Shown here piece after piece: positions 61,347 through 64,000 of a stretch of 64,000 nucleotides of DNA; position 1 is the first letter of the stretch, and the number at the start of each line of letters is the position of its first letter. This DNA is from Avena insularis (taxonomy: Eukaryota > Streptophyta > Magnoliopsida > Poales > Poaceae). A program made the translations under genes and the position numbers. The stretch lies in the NCBI GenBank assembly GCA_023614405.1, contig CM042689.1, positions 326,840,305-326,904,304 of the forward strand, written 5' to 3'. The notes beneath the pieces are model-generated. The model made no database searches, was not told where the DNA came from, and saw only the letters and a list, made by a program, of their open reading frames with translations.

Positions 61347-61354
61347 TATTTATA
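61347..61354 (-). promoter_or_regulatory. TATA box of the PEPC promoter
   Basis: TATAAATA on the minus strand within CCCTATAAATAGCC, a textbook plant TATA box upstream of PEPC. Transcription should start near 61315-61320. Confidence 0.75.
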
Positions 61355-62318
61355 GGGCGCCACTTGTCGCTTGTGCAGGCTGGACCTGTTGGACTCGAGG
61401 CCTCCGGCTTCCAGCTCCAGCTCCAGCTAGAGCGGGTGCGTCCGTTTCTGCCCCCTCGGGGGTGTCACGCTGATAGTCTGAAGTACTACTGCCAGTACGG
61501 CCGTGCCACCCCCCTCAAAAGCAAGCTGCTGATCTGCTTGACTGTGAGCCATCACGGCAACCCGCATAGACCCGCGAAAACAAAATTTGTTTAAACTATA
61601 TCAATTTTGTTTAATTTAAATAAAATAGATTAATAAATTTTGTCTATGAATTAGGGCAGATCGGGTGCCGCTTTGCAATCTTAGGTGCCATAAGGTGAGG
61701 TCTAAAACTGCATTGCTAGCTCGGAGCATATGCTCCCTTTACCCAAAAGTAATACTATATTTCGAGTTAATAAAAATATTGAAATAAAATTCTCCGCGAA
61801 CATCTCCATATTCTATTTACACATGTAAAATTTCACAAAACTAAAATTTTGTATAGCTTGTGTAAAAAGACAAGAAAATGTCTTGTGGAGAGCTTTTTTC
61901 AGCACCAAAATTTGTCTTTTTTACACCAGCCAAAAAAAAAGGTAGGTTTCCGTAAACATATATCATGTCAAGGTGAATGTATGAATTTTTCCATAATTTT
62001 AAAAATAGTGTTTAAAATTCTTCTTTTAAGGGAAAATATGCTTCTGGATGCCAAAACGCCCCTCTTGCTAGCTAGTCACTTTAGTGGGATCTAATGACTA
62101 GTTCGAGCGCATCATTTATCGTCGAAGATTTATGAGTATGAGAATTCCGGAATGCTATCAGTTTTTTTTTCCTTTTATCTAGGAAGTGTCCACTTACTTT
62201 CTGCCAGCAATTACAGGCGAAAGAGAATATTCTCTATACATTCCGAATCGCAGTTAAAGAGAAGCTATAACCCATTACCACTTGCTACTAACTGAACACG
62301 TCAAGTACCGGATATTTA
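61355..62318. other. PEPC promoter-proximal and intergenic DNA
   Basis: GC-rich to about 61570, then AT-rich. The stretch 61640-62070 has phrases typical of decayed MITEs (GGAGCATATGCTCCC, ATGCCAAAACGCCCC), but termini could not be fixed. No gene was seen. Confidence 0.5.
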
Positions 62319-62614
62319 GAGCATCTCCACTCGTCTACCCAGGAGGCCGATCCGGATACTGAATTTTGGTCCGTACGCCGAAAATTGGCCTAGTCATGTA
62401 CCCAGGGACCTTTTTTCGACCAGATTTGGACCAACTTTGGTCCGGACTACCCAGCCCGAACCCAGGATCCCGGGTACGCCCTGGGGACGCCGGATGAAGC
62501 GAATACGGCGAGTGGACCAGCTTGTCAGCGACAGAAGCCGACTCGCCGCCATCCTTCCCGCCGTTTTCCTTTTCCCGCCCTCGCCGCTACACCCCTCCCG
62601 CCATTCTTTCGGCC

Positions 62615-62621
62615 TATAAGA
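62615..62621 (+). promoter_or_regulatory. TATA-like box inside the Harbinger-like element
   Basis: TATAAGA lies 108 bases before the ATG at 62723, suggesting a carried promoter. Confidence 0.4.
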
Positions 62622-62722
62622 GCCGTACATCTCGCCGCCTCTCTTCACAGTTTCTCACACCACCACAACTCCGGCGAACTTCGGACGTCCACACCTTTCT
62701 TCCTCCTCAGCTCCGGCGAACT

Positions 62723-63181
62723 ATGGTCGCGGGCCGACGCACGTTGTCGCCTTGGGAAGCCCGGCTGCTCCGAGAGGCGAGCTATACGGCCCCGCCGGAC
62801 ACTCGTCTCCCCCTAGGCTGGAAACTCAGCGCCGGCGGGATCCCCGTTCCGCCGGTGCCGGACGGAGAGGACCTCGCCGGAGAGATCCAGGCGGCTATCG
62901 CCGCCATGCAAGACCCAGAACTCGCCGGAGAGATCCAGGCCGCTATCGCCGCCATGCAAGGCCCAGATCTCGTCGAGGATCAAGACAACCTGGTCTTCTG
63001 GAGGCAGTTTTTCGCTGACAGGCGCCTCGAGGAACTCGCCCGACACGACGGACTGCCGGGCTCGCCGCCGCCGCGTAACAACATGGCTTACCGCCGCCGC
63101 TGGTGGAGCATTCCAGGGCGGACTCTGGCCGGAGTCATGGCGCACATCGAGGCCAGCAACAACCCCCGCCTCGGCCTGTAG
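62723..63181 (+). CDS. Unknown small protein carried by the Harbinger-like element
   Basis: I do not recognise the family. From ATG 62723 (MVAGRRTLSPWEARLLREAS) it has 152 residues. The frame is open further upstream to 62522, but the later ATG is preferred because the TATA-like box sits just upstream of it. Visible features: a Pro/Gly-rich N-terminal third; a tandem 16-residue repeat LAGEIQAAIAAMQDPE / LAGEIQAAIAAMQGPD (48 bp each, 62873-62968); then DNLVFWRQFFADRRLEELAR and a basic WW-containing tail ending PRLGL. There is no transposase motif. It is probably a captured gene fragment or a domesticated accessory ORF of this element family. It has GC-rich, gene-like codon use unlike the flanking AT-rich DNA. 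Confidence 0.5.
   Translation: MVAGRRTLSPWEARLLREASYTAPPDTRLPLGWKLSAGGIPVPPVPDGEDLAGEIQAAIAAMQDPELAGEIQAAIAAMQGPDLVEDQDNLVFWRQFFADRRLEELARHDGLPGSPPPRNNMAYRRRWWSIPGRTLAGVMAHIEASNNPRLGL
62873..62968 (+). repeat. 48-bp in-frame tandem duplication
   Basis: Two copies (62873-62920, 62921-62968) differ at a few bases and keep the frame. Confidence 0.92.
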
Positions 63182-63411
63182 TTGCGGCGTCCGGCGTCGA
63201 CCACGGCGGCGGCCCCTTGCCTACTTTAATGAAATTTCGCCTATATTCGTCTATATTTCGTCGAGTTTAAGTGAATTTAGCCGAACTTGGGAACTCGACC
63301 TGGGTACGCGAGTGGGAAACTGGACGTATTCAGACCGAAAACTTGCGCCGTCCGGCCAAAGTTTGGTCCGGATTTCGGCCTGATTACGTCCAACGAGTGG
63401 AGATACTCTTA

Positions 63412-63813
63412 TATATCCTGAAAAGGGGGAAACTTTCCCAAAGATCTTTTCAATTCGTGGTGTAAAAAGGGGTGGAGTATGAATTTATGATTCACCTGCA
63501 GCAAAGGGTATGACGGCATGTACAAAGACGTGACGTCCAACACATTCGTCATGCCACGTAGGATTATATACTGTTGATGTGGAGGACAGATCAAAGCTGA
63601 CTCTTCGCAAACTAGTAGTGCGTTGGCTGGAGAGATGGAAAAAAACACGCGCTCGCGCGCGCGAGACAGAGAGGAAAACACAGGAATTTTTCCGTCACGC
63701 ACGATCTGCCACTTTTCTGTTGTTGCCTTTTATTTGAAGTGAATCTCAAGATCAACCAATATCGCTAACTAAGGGCTCCTTTGATTCATACGATAGAAAA
63801 AATATAAAAATTA
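63412..63813. other. Intergenic DNA between two Harbinger-like copies
   Basis: Contains CGCGCGCGCGAGA-like simple sequence near 63650. Near 63773-63810 is a MITE terminus GGGCTCCTTTGATTCATAC, the same type as seen near 52650 and 53625. The second Harbinger-like copy starts inside that MITE at TTA 63811-63813. Confidence 0.5.
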
Positions 63814-64000
63814 GATCATCTTCACTCGTCTACCCAGGACGCCGATCCCGACGCCGAAATTCGGTCCGAACGCCGAAAATTGATCCAGTCGCGTATTCAG
63901 GAACCTGTTTTCGGTCAGATTTGGGCCAATTTTGGTCCGGACTACCCAGGCCGAACCCAGGTTTTCCGGGTACGCCCTAGGAACGCCGGACGCAGCGAAC
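63814..64000 (+). mobile_element. Second Harbinger-like copy, left end only
   Basis: Starts GATCATCTTCACTCGTCTAC after TTA and is collinear with 62319 onward (CCGAAAATTG, GGTCCGGACTACCCAG). The window ends before its ORF, so it is unknown whether it carries the same gene. Confidence 0.8.

Larger units (their letters stand above)
62319..63408 (+). mobile_element. PIF/Harbinger-like non-autonomous element with ORF, 1090 bp
   Basis: Terminal inverted repeats GAGCATCTCCACTCG and (right end) CGAGTGGAGATACTC match at 14 of 15 positions, flanked by TTA on both sides (62316-62318 and 63409-63411). TTA duplication and a GAGCATCTCCA start fit the Harbinger/Tourist group in grasses. The subterminal GGTCCGGA-type motifs also repeat inverted. 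No transposase is present; instead it carries a gene-like unit at 62615-63181. Confidence 0.82.

Noticed and set aside
62522..62722. N-terminal extension of the Harbinger-like ORF to 62522
   Set aside because: It would start upstream of the TATA-like box and read through what looks like promoter and leader; ATG 62723 is preferred, though this is not proven.

Overview
This window is repeat-rich nuclear DNA from a grass, most likely a Triticeae species (wheat, Aegilops, rye or barley group). The clues are a nest of plant LTR retrotransposons, including an element whose LTRs match the BARE/Angela/WIS pattern, Stowaway-type MITEs, and one plant housekeeping gene with GT-AG introns. I saw no bacterial-type gene, CRISPR array, rRNA or tRNA gene. 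About 49 kb is transposon nest; the host gene lies in the last 10 kb.

Layout. 1-3416: end of a gypsy-like LTR sequence inserted into the 5' LTR of the next element. 3417-34939: 'element I', a non-autonomous (LARD-like) LTR retrotransposon with a gag-like reading frame, no visible pol, a hairpin-rich non-coding interior and a 2.4-kb 3' LTR. Element I carries a full-length Ty1-copia element (6944-15307, minus strand, target duplication TGAGG) and a solo LTR (17433-31064, GTAAC). The solo LTR is split by a 12.1-kb Ty3-gypsy element of the Tat/Retand/Grande type (17644-29761, minus, CCAAT), which carries a spliced antisense gene on the plus strand. Element I itself sits in an Athila-like gypsy element (34940-39585, minus), which also holds its own solo LTR (35237-36658, ATGGT). 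40083-49029: a complete BARE/Angela/WIS-type copia element (minus, AATAG) inserted in degenerate short-repeat DNA.

49030-54896: low-copy or decayed DNA with two Stowaway MITEs, a local segmental duplication and a GC-rich insertion bounded by inverted repeats. 54897-60805 (minus strand): a phosphoenolpyruvate carboxylase (PEPC) gene with ten coding exons and a TATA box at 61347-61354. All splice sites and motifs are intact, but one base is missing in exon 8. As written, the frame ends after 562 codons instead of about 966. 62319-63408: a 1.09-kb PIF/Harbinger-like non-autonomous element (TTA target duplication) carrying a short gene-like ORF; a second copy starts at 63814 and runs off the window.

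How it fits together: the only clear host gene is PEPC (C3/housekeeping type). The rest records successive insertions whose order can be read from the target duplications. Retrotransposon coding regions are mostly lightly damaged by stops and frameshifts. Positions come from reading the sequence and the splice/terminal motifs; family names are from recognition, not database searches.
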